Below the pieces are notes generated by a model. It worked only from the letters and a program-made list of their open reading frames with translations. It searched no databases and had not been told where the DNA came from. Of a DNA stretch of 64,000 nt, positions 52,881-61,805 are shown piece after piece; position 1 is the first letter of the stretch; each line of letters starts with the position of its first letter. Both the position numbers and the translations under genes were made by a program. This DNA is from an uncultured Ruminococcus sp. (GTDB lineage Bacteria; Bacillota; Clostridia; Lachnospirales; Lachnospiraceae), in the NCBI GenBank assembly GCA_900544395.1, contig UQVC01000007.1, positions 1-64,000 on the forward strand. Reading direction: 5' to 3'.

Positions 52881-53237
52881 ATGAAAAACTGGATCTACAA
52901 ATGGCTTCCGATCATATTCGGCTGTCATTGCCGAAGTGACCGTTCCTTTTACTGGAAGGGGACACAGTTTCCCATCTGTGCCAGATGCACCGGAGAACTG
53001 GTCGGCATTCTATTATGCCCGGTTACGTTCCCGTTAGTTTCCTGGTCTCTCTGGATTTTTGCAGCTTTGATGCTGCCTATGATCCTGGATGGAATCATTC
53101 AGATGCTGACATCCTACGAAAGCAACAACCGCCGGAGATTTTTGACCGGCCTGTTGTTTGGATATGCACTGATGAGACTGTTTCTGGTCTCCACTATATG
53201 GACATTCCACTTTGGCTACCATTTAGTTCCAAAGTAA
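52881..53237 (+). CDS. DUF2085 family membrane protein
   Basis: A 118-residue protein with the family's conserved N-terminal Cys/Arg cluster (CHCRSDRSFYW, FPICARCTGELVG) and two to three membrane segments, plus the DGIIQ acidic motif and NNRRRFLTGLLFGYA. The Cys cluster suggests metal or redox binding at the membrane. The function of the family is not established. Confidence 0.82.
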   Translation: MKNWIYKWLPIIFGCHCRSDRSFYWKGTQFPICARCTGELVGILLCPVTFPLVSWSLWIFAALMLPMILDGIIQMLTSYESNNRRRFLTGLLFGYALMRLFLVSTIWTFHFGYHLVPK

Positions 53238-53283
53238 AAATACCCTGGCACAGGATGCTCATTCCTGCCGCCAGGGTATTTTT
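53236..53283. terminator. Bidirectional terminator, DUF2085 and transketolase genes
   Basis: TACCCTGGC (53241-53249) and GCCAGGGTA (53270-53278) form the stem, with AAAAA before and TTTTT after, serving both converging genes. Confidence 0.85.
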
Positions 53284-53292
53284 CTGTTTCTT

Positions 53293-54231
53293 TTATACGA
53301 ATGCTTTGATCTTCTGATAGATACTTTCTGTATCCAGTCCATATTTTGCGATCAGCTCCAGGGCTGGTCCGGACTCGCCATATGTGTCGTTGATTCCGAT
53401 CTTCAGTACCTGTGTCGGCGCTTTCTCTGAAAGCACGTCACATACTGCGCTTCCAAGTCCTCCGATTACGGAGTGCTCTTCCACTGTCACAACTTTTCCA
53501 GTTGCCTTTGCTGCTTCTACGATCAGCTCTTCATCCAGAGGTTTGATTGTGTGGATGTTGATCACTTTCGCATCGATTCCATCTGCTGCCAGCTTCTCGG
53601 CTGCTTCCAGACAGTTGGAAACCGGAAGTCCTGTTGCAACGATCGTCAAATCTTTTCCTTCTCTTAAAACAACACCTTTTCCGAGTTCAAACTTGTAGTC
53701 TTCTCTGTCATTGATCACCGGAACTGCCAGACGTCCGAAACGCATATAAACAGGTCCTACGTGCTCGTAAGCCGCTTTTACCGCTGCTCTTGCTTCCACA
53801 TCATCGGAAGGGTTGATTACAACCATTCCCGGGATCGTTCTCATCAGAGCGATATCTTCGTTACACTGGTGTGTCGCACCGTCTTCTCCTACGGAGATTC
53901 CCGCATGCGTCGCACCAATCTTTACATTCAGCTTCGGATATCCAATGGAGTTTCTGATCTGCTCGAATGCACGTCCTGCCGCAAACATGGCAAACGAACT
54001 TGCAAACGGCACTTTTCCGGCTGCTGCAAGACCTGCCGCAACTCCCATCATGTTACTTTCTGCAATTCCGCAGTCGATAAATCTCTCCGGATGTGCTTTT
54101 TTAAACACTCCTGTCTTTGTAGCTGCTGCAAGGTCTGCATCCAATACAACTACATTTTCATGTGCAGTTCCGAGTTCGGCCAAAGCATTTCCATAACTGT
54201 CTCTTGTTGCGATTTTCTTTACATCTGACAT
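53293..54231 (-). CDS. Transketolase, C-terminal subunit
   Basis: A 312-residue protein holding the pyrimidine-binding and C-terminal domains of transketolase. The catalytic Glu region is in RFIDCGIAESNMMGVAAGLA, followed by THAGISVGEDGATHQ and GLGSAVCDVLSEKA. It forms the active enzyme with the N-terminal subunit encoded just upstream, whose gene it overlaps by 13 bases. The split gene pair is usual in Clostridia. The role is carbon exchange in the non-oxidative pentose phosphate pathway. Confidence 0.95.
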   Translation of the reverse strand: MSDVKKIATRDSYGNALAELGTAHENVVVLDADLAAATKTGVFKKAHPERFIDCGIAESNMMGVAAGLAAAGKVPFASSFAMFAAGRAFEQIRNSIGYPKLNVKIGATHAGISVGEDGATHQCNEDIALMRTIPGMVVINPSDDVEARAAVKAAYEHVGPVYMRFGRLAVPVINDREDYKFELGKGVVLREGKDLTIVATGLPVSNCLEAAEKLAADGIDAKVINIHTIKPLDEELIVEAAKATGKVVTVEEHSVIGGLGSAVCDVLSEKAPTQVLKIGINDTYGESGPALELIAKYGLDTESIYQKIKAFV

Positions 54232-55055
54232 AATGCTTCACCTACTTTCTCTAAATCTGCCATTGCTACTGCATATTCTTCATCATTTGGCGCTTTTCCG
54301 TGCCATCCTGCCTGATTTTCCATGAACGAAACGTCTTTTCCTTTGATCGTCTTTGCGATGATCGCTGTCGGGCATCCTTTGACTGTTTTTGCCTCTTTGA
54401 ATGCGGCATCGATCTGATCAAAGTCATTTCCGTCGATATTGATCACGTGGAAGTTGAACGCTTCAAACTTCTTATCGATCGGATACGGAGAATTGACCTC
54501 ATCGATCGCACCATCGATCTGAAGATTATTATTGTCCACGATCACAACCAGATTGTCCAGTTTCTGATGAGCTGCCAGCATGGCTGCTTCCCAGACCTGT
54601 CCCTCCTGGATCTCACCGTCTCCAAGCAGGGTATATACTCTGTAATCTGCATTGTCCAGTTTTCCGGCGATCGCCATACCAACTGCGGCGGAAATTCCCT
54701 GTCCCAAAGATCCGGAAGACATATCCACACCAGGAATATGCTTCATATCCGGATGTCCCTGCAGATAAGATCCTGTGTGACGCAGTGTCTTTAAATCTTC
54801 CACCGGGAAATATCCTCTCTGTGCCAATACGGAATATAATCCCGGAGCTGTATGTCCTTTGGACAGGACAAAACGGTCACGGTCTGCCTTTTTCGGCTCA
54901 CTTGGATCAATATTCATCTCCTCAAAATAGAGATACGTAAAAATGTCTGCTGCTGATAAAGATCCGCCCGGATGTCCGGCTTTTGCGCTGTGTACCGCTG
55001 TCACGATCCCTTTGCGGACTTCATTTGCAGTTTTCATCAATTCTAATTTGTTCAT
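54219..55055 (-). CDS. Transketolase, N-terminal (thiamine diphosphate-binding) subunit
   Basis: A 278-residue protein with the thiamine diphosphate site GDGEIQEGQVWEAAMLAAHQKLDNL, metal-binding D...N residues, and the conserved HSAKAGHPGGSLSAADI and SKGHTAPGLYSVL segments. It is the partner of the subunit encoded at 53293-54231. It follows the transaldolase gene by 15 bases in the same operon. Confidence 0.96.
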   Translation of the reverse strand: MNKLELMKTANEVRKGIVTAVHSAKAGHPGGSLSAADIFTYLYFEEMNIDPSEPKKADRDRFVLSKGHTAPGLYSVLAQRGYFPVEDLKTLRHTGSYLQGHPDMKHIPGVDMSSGSLGQGISAAVGMAIAGKLDNADYRVYTLLGDGEIQEGQVWEAAMLAAHQKLDNLVVIVDNNNLQIDGAIDEVNSPYPIDKKFEAFNFHVINIDGNDFDQIDAAFKEAKTVKGCPTAIIAKTIKGKDVSFMENQAGWHGKAPNDEEYAVAMADLEKVGEALCQM

Positions 55056-55070
55056 GATTGCCTCCTGCTT

Positions 55071-55724
55071 TTACTCTCCGAAAACAGCTTTGTAATCTGC
55101 CTGGAATTTTTCAATTCCGGCGTCTGTCAACGGATGATGTGTCATCTGTTCGATTACCTTATAAGGCACTGTCGCAATGTCAGCGCCTGCCAGTGCACAG
55201 TCTGTAATGTGGATCGGATTTCTTACGCTTGCGGCAATGATCTCCGTATCAATTCCTGCCACTTCAAAGATCTGAGCGATCTCTGCGATCAGGTCTGTAC
55301 CTCTTACGGAAATATCATCCAGTCTTCCCAAAAACGGAGATACATAGGTTGCACCTGCTCTTGCTGCCAGAAGTGCCTGATTGGCAGTAAAGATCAAAGT
55401 AACATTGGTCTTGATTCCTTCTGCTGAAAGGACTTTACAAGCCTTTAATCCTTCCACAGTCATCGGAATCTTGACTACCATATTCGGATGGATCTTTGCG
55501 ATCTCACGGCCTTCTTTGATCATACCTTCTGCATCGACAGTTGTCGCTTTCACTTCTCCGCTGATCGGTCCGTCTACGATCGATGCGATCTCTGCGATCA
55601 CTTCTTCAAAGACACGTCCCTCTTTTGCGATCAGAGATGGATTCGTCGTCACTCCGCAGATCACACCCATATCATTTGCCTTTTTAATATCCTCTACATT
55701 CGCTGTGTCAATAAAAAATCTCAT
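55071..55724 (-). CDS. tal: Transaldolase / fructose-6-phosphate aldolase-like (TalC family)
   Basis: A 217-residue short transaldolase of the FSA/TalC class. MRFFIDTANVEDIKKAN, GVTTNPSLIAKEGR, VVKIPMTVEGLKA (Schiff-base Lys region) and FLGRLDDISVRGTDL are all present. The start ATG at 55724 has AAGGAGG eight bases before; the earlier in-frame ATG lacks a site. With transketolase downstream it makes a complete non-oxidative pentose phosphate module. Confidence 0.94.
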   Translation of the reverse strand: MRFFIDTANVEDIKKANDMGVICGVTTNPSLIAKEGRVFEEVIAEIASIVDGPISGEVKATTVDAEGMIKEGREIAKIHPNMVVKIPMTVEGLKACKVLSAEGIKTNVTLIFTANQALLAARAGATYVSPFLGRLDDISVRGTDLIAEIAQIFEVAGIDTEIIAASVRNPIHITDCALAGADIATVPYKVIEQMTHHPLTDAGIEKFQADYKAVFGE

Positions 55725-55767
55725 TGTCCGTTCCTCCTTCATATTTTCATCAATCTGTTATGATTCG

Positions 55768-55795
55768 ATTATATCACTTGGGAGAAACAGGTCAA
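55768..55795 (-). promoter_or_regulatory. Promoter of the tal-tkt operon
   Basis: TTGACC (55790-55795) and TATAAT (55768-55773) on the minus strand with a 16-base spacer. Confidence 0.75.
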
Positions 55796-55806
55796 TAGAC
55801 CTCAAA

Positions 55807-55919
55807 ATTATTAGTAATTTTGCCGAACTAATAATAGCACATTATTAGTAGAAAAACTACTGTTTCCTTCATAATTCCTGAAAACTCATTCGATAGTATG
55901 CTATATTATTACTAATAAT
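55807..55919. promoter_or_regulatory. ATTATTAGT iterons upstream of the tal-tkt promoter
   Basis: The nine-base motif occurs at 55807 (ATTATTAGT), 55827 (ACTAATAAT, inverted), 55841 (ATTATTAGT) and 55911 (ACTAATAAT, inside the 15-base palindrome ATTATTACTAATAAT at 55905-55919). All lie upstream of the -35, in alternating orientation, as expected for a regulator site cluster. The LacI-type gene next door is one candidate binder, though TTAGTAA-like half-sites are also possible for other families. Confidence 0.6.
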
Positions 55920-57032
55920 TTATTCTTTTGTATTAATTTTTCTTTTTTTCAAATTGGGATACCCCGTTGTGCCGCGCATGACGATCTGCGGCTCATATTC
56001 TATATGATAAATGCTTACCGGTTCGATTCCTGCGCACTGTTCGCTGCGTGCTTTCATCTTTTTCATAATGATGTCACATGCATCCCTGCCTTTGTGGATC
56101 ACAAAGTGTTCCACCGTTGTCAGCGCAATATGATGCATTCTCGCAAACAGGGTATTGTCACATCCCATCACGGACATATCCCCCGGCACCTTATATTTTT
56201 CCTCATACAACGCGTCCAGAATCCCAAATGCGATCATATCATTCAGTCCTACGATCGCGGTCAGATCCGTCCTCTCCCTGAGCAGCTCCCTGGTCAGATC
56301 ATAACCGATCCGGTATTCTGAATCGATCCCCGGAAGATCTTTGTCGATCTGCTCATCTGCTGCTTTGATCACCACATTATCACCAAGACCGGCTTCCTGA
56401 AATTCTTTCAGAAATCCTTCCACCCGCTTGGAACGCTGCTTTTGCCTCACGGTCAGCGGAGGAGCAATATAGGCCACCTGTTTGTGTCCCAGATCCAGAA
56501 GATGCCTTGCCATGATCCGTCCCAGCTTGGAGTTGTCTAACTCTACCGCATCCACATTCAGGTGCTCATTCTGATTGTTGATGACAGCAATGGGAATCCT
56601 GCGCGCCAGCTCCTCTACTGTCTTCATAAAACAACTGCTCGGGTTGCACGTATAGATCACACCCTGCGGATTCAGTGACGGCATCATCTTCAAGTACCGT
56701 TCTTCCATCTGCAGATCTCTTTGTGTATTACATACAAACAGCCCGAATCCCTGCTCCGTCGCTCTTGCCTCAATCCCCTGAAGCAGCATCACATAATACG
56801 GATTGGTCAGATTCGGGCAGAATACTACCAGAAGCTTTTCCCTGCGGCTTTCTTTCTGCGTCCGCCGTTTGGGAAGGACATATCCCAGTTCCAAAGCGGC
56901 AGACTCTACTTTCTGGATCACCTCTCTGGAAAAAGAAACATTATATTTCTTATTCAGGATCATCGAGACAGTGGTCTGAGAGACTCCGGCACGCTTTGCC
57001 ACATCCGAAGATGTCACTTTCTTTTTGTTCAT
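55920..57032 (-). CDS. LacI-family transcriptional regulator
   Basis: A 370-residue regulator with a standard HTH (VTSSDVAKRAGVSQTTVSMILNK) and a PBP-like effector domain (DLTAIVGLNDMIAFGILDAL, DMSVMGCDNTLFARM). It is about 30 residues longer than usual, with a basic tail (NLKKRKINTKE). It lies 20 bases after recR and just before the iterons and promoter of the tal-tkt operon, so regulation of pentose phosphate genes is plausible but unproven. Confidence 0.92.
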   Translation of the reverse strand: MNKKKVTSSDVAKRAGVSQTTVSMILNKKYNVSFSREVIQKVESAALELGYVLPKRRTQKESRREKLLVVFCPNLTNPYYVMLLQGIEARATEQGFGLFVCNTQRDLQMEERYLKMMPSLNPQGVIYTCNPSSCFMKTVEELARRIPIAVINNQNEHLNVDAVELDNSKLGRIMARHLLDLGHKQVAYIAPPLTVRQKQRSKRVEGFLKEFQEAGLGDNVVIKAADEQIDKDLPGIDSEYRIGYDLTRELLRERTDLTAIVGLNDMIAFGILDALYEEKYKVPGDMSVMGCDNTLFARMHHIALTTVEHFVIHKGRDACDIIMKKMKARSEQCAGIEPVSIYHIEYEPQIVMRGTTGYPNLKKRKINTKE

Positions 57033-57052
57033 GTTTCTTCCCTGCCTGTCTA

Positions 57053-57649
57053 TTAGAGCTCTGTCCGGCCTTCCAGCGCACGAAGAAGCGTCACTTCATC
57101 TATATACTCCAGGTCTCCTCCAACGGGAACACCACTTGCGATCCTGCTGACTTTAATCCCGGTCGGCTTGATCAGCTTACTGATGTACATCGCTGTCGTT
57201 TCCCCCTCCAGACTGGAATTGGTCGCCACGATGACTTCATCCACATCCTGCTGCAGCCGCTCCATCAACTCTTTCAGACGAATATCTCCAGGTCCGATCC
57301 CAAGCATCGGCGAGATGGCTCCATGCAGCACATGATAGACTCCATTGTATTTTCCGGTCTTCTCATATGCCGCCAGATCTCTTGGAGTCTCCACCACCAT
57401 AATGGTTCTCTGATCCCGGTCCGGGTTACTGCAGATGGGACATAACTCCCGATCTGTCAGCGTACAGCACTGGGCGCAGTAGCGCACATTATTTCTGGCA
57501 TCGACCAGCGCCTTTGCAAAATTCTCAACCTGCTCCTTCGGCATATTGATGATATGGAATGCAAGCCGCTGAGCAGACTTTGCACCGATTCCCGGAAGAT
57601 GAGAGAACTCTTCGATCAGACGGCTGATTTGATTGCTGTAATAATCCAT
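57053..57649 (-). CDS. recR: Recombination mediator RecR
   Basis: A 198-residue DNA repair protein that works with RecO/RecF in loading RecA at gaps. Seen: helix-hairpin-helix LPGIGAKSAQRLAF, zinc finger CAQCCTLTDRELCPIC and Toprim domain (TIMVVETPRDLAAYEKTGKYNG). Length and motif order are standard. It follows ybaB by 21 bases. Confidence 0.97.
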   Translation of the reverse strand: MDYYSNQISRLIEEFSHLPGIGAKSAQRLAFHIINMPKEQVENFAKALVDARNNVRYCAQCCTLTDRELCPICSNPDRDQRTIMVVETPRDLAAYEKTGKYNGVYHVLHGAISPMLGIGPGDIRLKELMERLQQDVDEVIVATNSSLEGETTAMYISKLIKPTGIKVSRIASGVPVGGDLEYIDEVTLLRALEGRTEL

Positions 57650-57670
57650 TCTCTTTCACCTCGGTCCGGA

Positions 57671-58024
57671 TTAGAACATTCCCGGGATTCCGCCGCCAAG
57701 TCCTCCTGTCAGTCTGGACATTGCAGAGCTGGACTCTTCATCTACTTTGCGGAGCGCTTCGTTCGTCGCTGCCACGATCAGGTCTTCCAGCATTTCGATA
57801 TCATCCGGATCCACCACTTCTTCTGCAAGCTTCACTTTCAGAACTTCTCTTTTCCCGGAAACTGTCACTTCCACCGCTCCGCCGCCTGCTGTTGCGGTAA
57901 ATTCTTTTGCCTCCAGTTCTTTTGCCTGTTCTTCCATCTGACGCTGCATCTTCTGTGCCTGTTTCATCAGATTTGCCATGTTTCCCGGCATTCCTCCGCC
58001 AGGAAATCCTCCTCTTTTTGCCAT
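57671..58024 (-). CDS. YbaB/EbfC-family nucleoid-associated protein
   Basis: A 117-residue DNA-binding protein with Met/Gly-rich ends (MAKRGGFPGGGMPG, GGIPGMF) around the core helix (MKQAQKMQRQMEEQAKELE) and TGGGAVEVTVSGKREVL-type strand. It lies between dnaX and recR, the conserved order in many bacteria. Confidence 0.95.
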   Translation of the reverse strand: MAKRGGFPGGGMPGNMANLMKQAQKMQRQMEEQAKELEAKEFTATAGGGAVEVTVSGKREVLKVKLAEEVVDPDDIEMLEDLIVAATNEALRKVDEESSSAMSRLTGGLGGGIPGMF

Positions 58025-58027
58025 AAA

Positions 58028-59596
58028 TCAATCCTCCACTATGATTTCCATGTTGATCTTTTTCTCAATATCTACAAATGTATCCTCAAACCGGCGTCCT
58101 TCTTCTACGTGACGCACCTCTACTTCCACTTTCTTGCCGATCCTGTTTTCGATCAGACTCTCCAGCTCTTTGCGGCGCTCCTCTGCTCCTACAAAATCAG
58201 CTCCCAGAGCATCCGGCATCACGATCATCAAGCGGTTGTCTCCGGCAAGACTTAACCGTGCCTTTTTCAGATACGTCCTCAGCATCCCGGATGCTTCATC
58301 TGCAATGGGTCGGAAGTTCTTCACAACCTGCTGGACATCCTCCGGCACTGCATTGGGAAGCTGCGGTTTTTCCTTTGGTTTGGCAGGCATCTGTCCGTCT
58401 TCTTTGACATAGACTACCCGCTCCTGCACACCCGCTCCTGCGCCTTGCTCAATCTTTTCTTCCAACGCGCGGATGCGGTCCAGGATCGAATCCGGCTTCG
58501 CCTCCATCGCAGGAGTACAAAGCTTGATCAGCGCCACTTCCAACAGGACTCTCTTTTGCGCTGCATACTTCAGCTGACCTGACAATTCCGAAAAAATCCG
58601 GATATCACGAAGCAGCATATCGGCTTCGACCATCTCTGCTTCTTCTTTCAGCTGCTGCATATTCTCTGTGGATACATCCAGAACATCCTCTATATTATCA
58701 GATGTCTTCACAAGAAGCAAGTTCCGCAGATACCACGTAAAATCTGTGGCAAGCTGTGTCAGTTCTCTCCCCTGCATCACCAGATCATCCACAAGATTGA
58801 GCGCCTTTGGCACATCCCGTTTGATGACACTGCGAAGAAGTCTGCTGAACACATCCGTATCCACGGCTCCCAGTACTTCCAGCACATTGTCATAGGTCAG
58901 CTTCTGCCCCAGGTAAAAGGCAATACACTGATCCAGAAGGCTTAACGCATCCCTCATAGAACCATCTGCCGCTTTTGCAATATAACGAAGTGCTTTTTCT
59001 TCCACTTCCACCTGTTCTTCCTGCATCAGATCCCGCATCCGTCCTGTGATCGTCTCGATACTGATCCGTTTAAAGTCATAGTGCTGACACCGTGATAAAA
59101 TCGTGATTGGAATCTTATGCACCTCTGTTGTCGCCAGAATAAAGATCACATACTCCGGCGGCTCTTCCAGTGTCTTCAAAAGGGCATTAAACGCACCTAT
59201 TGAGAGCATATGCACCTCGTCAATGATATAGACTTTGTACCGTCCTTCCGTCGGACGGTATGCCACCTCTTCCCGGATCTCACGAATATTGTCCACACCG
59301 TTGTTGGACGCTGCATCGATCTCGATCACATTCATCGACGTACCCGCTGCAATGGAACGGCACATAGCACATTCTCCGCAGGGACTTCCATTGACCGGAT
59401 GCTCACAGTTCACTGCCTTTGCAAAAATCTTGGCAACTGTTGTTTTTCCGGTTCCTCTTGTCCCGCAAAACAGGTAGGCATGTCCGATCCTGTTGGCCTC
59501 GATCTGATTTTTTAATGTAGTAATGATATGCTCCTGCCCTTTGACATCTTCAAATTCAACGGGACGGAACTTTCGGTAAAGCGCCGTATACGACAT
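58028..59596 (-). CDS. dnaX: DNA polymerase III subunits gamma/tau
   Basis: A 522-residue clamp-loader ATPase. It has Walker A CGTRGTGKTTVAKIFAKA, a four-Cys zinc module within CEHPVNGSPCGECAMC, Walker B YIIDEVHMLS and the SRC arginine-finger motif LSRCQHYDFKR. Domain III and a tau-type C-terminal region (about 370-522) complete it; no slippery frameshift site was obvious. It lies three bases upstream of ybaB and 27 downstream of pfk. Confidence 0.97.
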   Translation of the reverse strand: MSYTALYRKFRPVEFEDVKGQEHIITTLKNQIEANRIGHAYLFCGTRGTGKTTVAKIFAKAVNCEHPVNGSPCGECAMCRSIAAGTSMNVIEIDAASNNGVDNIREIREEVAYRPTEGRYKVYIIDEVHMLSIGAFNALLKTLEEPPEYVIFILATTEVHKIPITILSRCQHYDFKRISIETITGRMRDLMQEEQVEVEEKALRYIAKAADGSMRDALSLLDQCIAFYLGQKLTYDNVLEVLGAVDTDVFSRLLRSVIKRDVPKALNLVDDLVMQGRELTQLATDFTWYLRNLLLVKTSDNIEDVLDVSTENMQQLKEEAEMVEADMLLRDIRIFSELSGQLKYAAQKRVLLEVALIKLCTPAMEAKPDSILDRIRALEEKIEQGAGAGVQERVVYVKEDGQMPAKPKEKPQLPNAVPEDVQQVVKNFRPIADEASGMLRTYLKKARLSLAGDNRLMIVMPDALGADFVGAEERRKELESLIENRIGKKVEVEVRHVEEGRRFEDTFVDIEKKINMEIIVED

Positions 59597-59623
59597 GTCT
59601 TACACCTCTGTTTTCTAAGTCTT

Positions 59624-60700
59624 TTATTGATCTCCGAAACTGATGCCGATGGTTCTTGCCTCTTTGATGATACCATCCTTTGGATCCACCATCTTCAGTT
59701 TTCCTGCCACCTCCTGAAGGGGCACTTTTGTAATCTTCTGATTCTTCATTGCAACCATATATCCATATTCCTGGTTCAGGATCAGCTCTGCTGCTGCCGC
59801 GCCGACTCTGGTTGCAAACACACGGTCATATGCACACGGAGAACCGCCTCTTTGTGTATGTCCCGGCACAGTGATCCGCACTTCTTTGTCTGTCTTCTGC
59901 TGGATCTCCTCTGCCAACTCGTAGGCAATGGACGGATATTTGCGTTTTGCAAGTTTCTCTTTGTACTCTTTTTTCTTGAGCTTGGCATCCTCTTTGGAAA
60001 TCGCGCCTTCTGCAACTGCAATGATCGTGAACTTCTTCCCTTCTGCCGCACGCTTCTGGATCACATTGGCAACCACATCAATGTCATACGGGATCTCCGG
60101 AAGCAGAATCACATCTGCTCCGCCTGCGATTCCTGCATGTAAAGTGACATGCCCCACTTTGTGTCCCATCACTTCAATGATAAAGACACGACTGTGAGAA
60201 GTCGCTGTTGTGTGGATCCGATCGATCGTATCCGTTGCGATATCCACTGCACTCTGAAATCCAAATGTCATATCCGTGCCCCAAAGATCATTATCAATGG
60301 TCTTTGGCAGAGTTACCACATTCAGCCCTTCTTCTCTCAGCATATTCGCTGTCTTATGTGTGCCATTTCCTCCCAGGATCACCAGACAGTCCAAACTCAG
60401 CTTGTGGTATGTATGCTTCATGGCCGCCACTTTGTCCAGACCATCCTTGTCCGGCACACGCATCAGCTTAAACGGCTGTCTGGAAGTTCCCAGGATCGTG
60501 CCTCCTCTTGTCAGGATTCCGGAAAAATCCCTTGGAGTCAGCATATGAAAATTTCCATAGATCAGACCTTTATATCCGTCTTCAAATCCATAAATCTCCA
60601 CATCCTCCCGCTTTGTACATACACCTTTTACAACACCGCGCATTGCAGCATTTAAAGCCTGACAGTCTCCACCACTTGTAAGCATTCCGATTCGCAGCAT
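59624..60700 (-). CDS. 6-phosphofructokinase (atypical G-K type)
   Basis: A 358-residue phosphofructokinase with GMLTSGGDCQALNAAMRG at the start and PGHTQRGGSPCAYDR near the C-terminus. The phosphate-donor loop reads GGNGT (110-114) where PfkA has GGDGS, and the catalytic loop is PKTIDNDL (D136 the base). Gly after the Asn predicts ATP over pyrophosphate use, whereas the Lys in PKTIDND is typical of the pyrophosphate and mixed clades; the Asp-to-Asn change is unusual. AGGAGG precedes the ATG. It is upstream of dnaX by 27 bases. Confidence 0.93.
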   Translation of the reverse strand: MLRIGMLTSGGDCQALNAAMRGVVKGVCTKREDVEIYGFEDGYKGLIYGNFHMLTPRDFSGILTRGGTILGTSRQPFKLMRVPDKDGLDKVAAMKHTYHKLSLDCLVILGGNGTHKTANMLREEGLNVVTLPKTIDNDLWGTDMTFGFQSAVDIATDTIDRIHTTATSHSRVFIIEVMGHKVGHVTLHAGIAGGADVILLPEIPYDIDVVANVIQKRAAEGKKFTIIAVAEGAISKEDAKLKKKEYKEKLAKRKYPSIAYELAEEIQQKTDKEVRITVPGHTQRGGSPCAYDRVFATRVGAAAAELILNQEYGYMVAMKNQKITKVPLQEVAGKLKMVDPKDGIIKEARTIGISFGDQ

Positions 60701-60736
60701 ATCCGTATCCTCCTACTCTTAAATTTTATCAATTCC

Positions 60737-60752
60737 GCACCAAAATGGGTGC
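60737..60752. repeat. Inverted repeat in the pfk leader
   Basis: GCACC and GGTGC are separated by six bases about 40 bases upstream of the pfk start. It may be a regulator site or leader hairpin. Confidence 0.35.
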
Positions 60753-60887
60753 TAAAAGACTTTATTTTCTGTTTTATCTTATCACAAATCAAAGTTTTTC
60801 TCAATTTTTCTCATTGGTAATTTTCTTCTTCCTGTGCTAAAATAGACACAGCGTAAAATAATATGAAATTTGAAGGAGATAGATATC

Positions 60888-61751
60888 ATGGAAAGAAATG
60901 ACCCTTGCTGGTGCGGCAGCGGCAAAAAATATAAGAAATGCCATATGCCGATCGAAGAAAAAATCAAACTGCACAGAGACAACGGCGAGATCGTGCCATC
61001 CAGAAAACTGTTAAAGACTCCAGAGCAGATTGAAAAGATCAAAAAGAGTGCGGCTCTCAACACAGCAGTCCTGGATGAAGTTGCCGCACACATCCACGCA
61101 GGCATGAGTACTGCTGAAATTGACAAGATCGTATATGATTTTACAACTGCACACGGCGGGATTCCAGCGCCTCTGGATTATCAGGGATTTCCTAAAAGTG
61201 TCTGCACTTCCATCAACAATGAAGTCTGCCACGGGATTCCGGATGAACACATCATCCTGCAGGAAGGTGACATTATCAATGTGGATGTTTCTACCATTCT
61301 GGACGGCTATTTCTCTGACGCATCCCGAATGTTTATGATCGGCGAAGTATCCGAACGTGCCAAACGACTGGTCCGCGTTACAGAAGAATGTGTAGAGCTT
61401 GGTCTTGCTGCTGCAAAGCCATGGGGACACTTAGGTGACATTGCCGATGCCATCAACACGCACGCACAGGCCAACGGCTATTCTGTCGTAGAAGAGATCG
61501 GCGGTCACGGAATCGGTCTGGAATTTCACGAAGATCCATTTGTAAGCTACGTGACTCCGAAAGGAAGCGAGATGCTGCTTGTACCGGGCATGATGTTTAC
61601 CATCGAGCCAATGATCAACGAAGGCAGTCCTGACTTCTTTGTAGACGAAGACAACGACTGGACTGTTTATACGATCGATGACGGTTTGTCTGCACAGATC
61701 GAATATATGGTACTGGTAAAAGAAGACGGAATTGAAATTCTTACAAAATAA
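60888..61751 (+). CDS. map: Methionine aminopeptidase with N-terminal SEC-C zinc motif
   Basis: A 287-residue type I methionine aminopeptidase. Residues 4-20 form a SEC-C motif (DPCWCGSGKKYKKCH), a zinc-binding ribosome-targeting extension known from Clostridia. The catalytic core holds the metal ligands in NVDVSTILDGYFSDASR, GHGIGLEFHEDP, TIEPMI and QIEYMVLV. The start ATG at 60888 has GGAGAT upstream; an earlier in-frame ATG lacks a site. The enzyme trims the starting methionine from new proteins. Confidence 0.96.
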   Translation: MERNDPCWCGSGKKYKKCHMPIEEKIKLHRDNGEIVPSRKLLKTPEQIEKIKKSAALNTAVLDEVAAHIHAGMSTAEIDKIVYDFTTAHGGIPAPLDYQGFPKSVCTSINNEVCHGIPDEHIILQEGDIINVDVSTILDGYFSDASRMFMIGEVSERAKRLVRVTEECVELGLAAAKPWGHLGDIADAINTHAQANGYSVVEEIGGHGIGLEFHEDPFVSYVTPKGSEMLLVPGMMFTIEPMINEGSPDFFVDEDNDWTVYTIDDGLSAQIEYMVLVKEDGIEILTK

Positions 61752-61753
61752 TG

Positions 61754-61799
61754 CAAAAAACTGCATGGATCACAGATTTTCCTGTGACATGCAGTTTTT
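61754..61799. terminator. Bidirectional terminator, map and pyridoxal kinase genes
   Basis: AAAAAACTGCATG and CATGCAGTTTTT form the outer stem with an inner CACAG/CTGTG hairpin, usable from both sides. Confidence 0.85.
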
Positions 61800-61805
61800 C
61801 TTTTT

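Noticed and set aside
58028..59700. Signal recognition particle RNA next to dnaX, common in Firmicutes
   Set aside because: The 27 bases between pfk and dnaX leave no room, and no SRP RNA-like sequence was recognised nearby.
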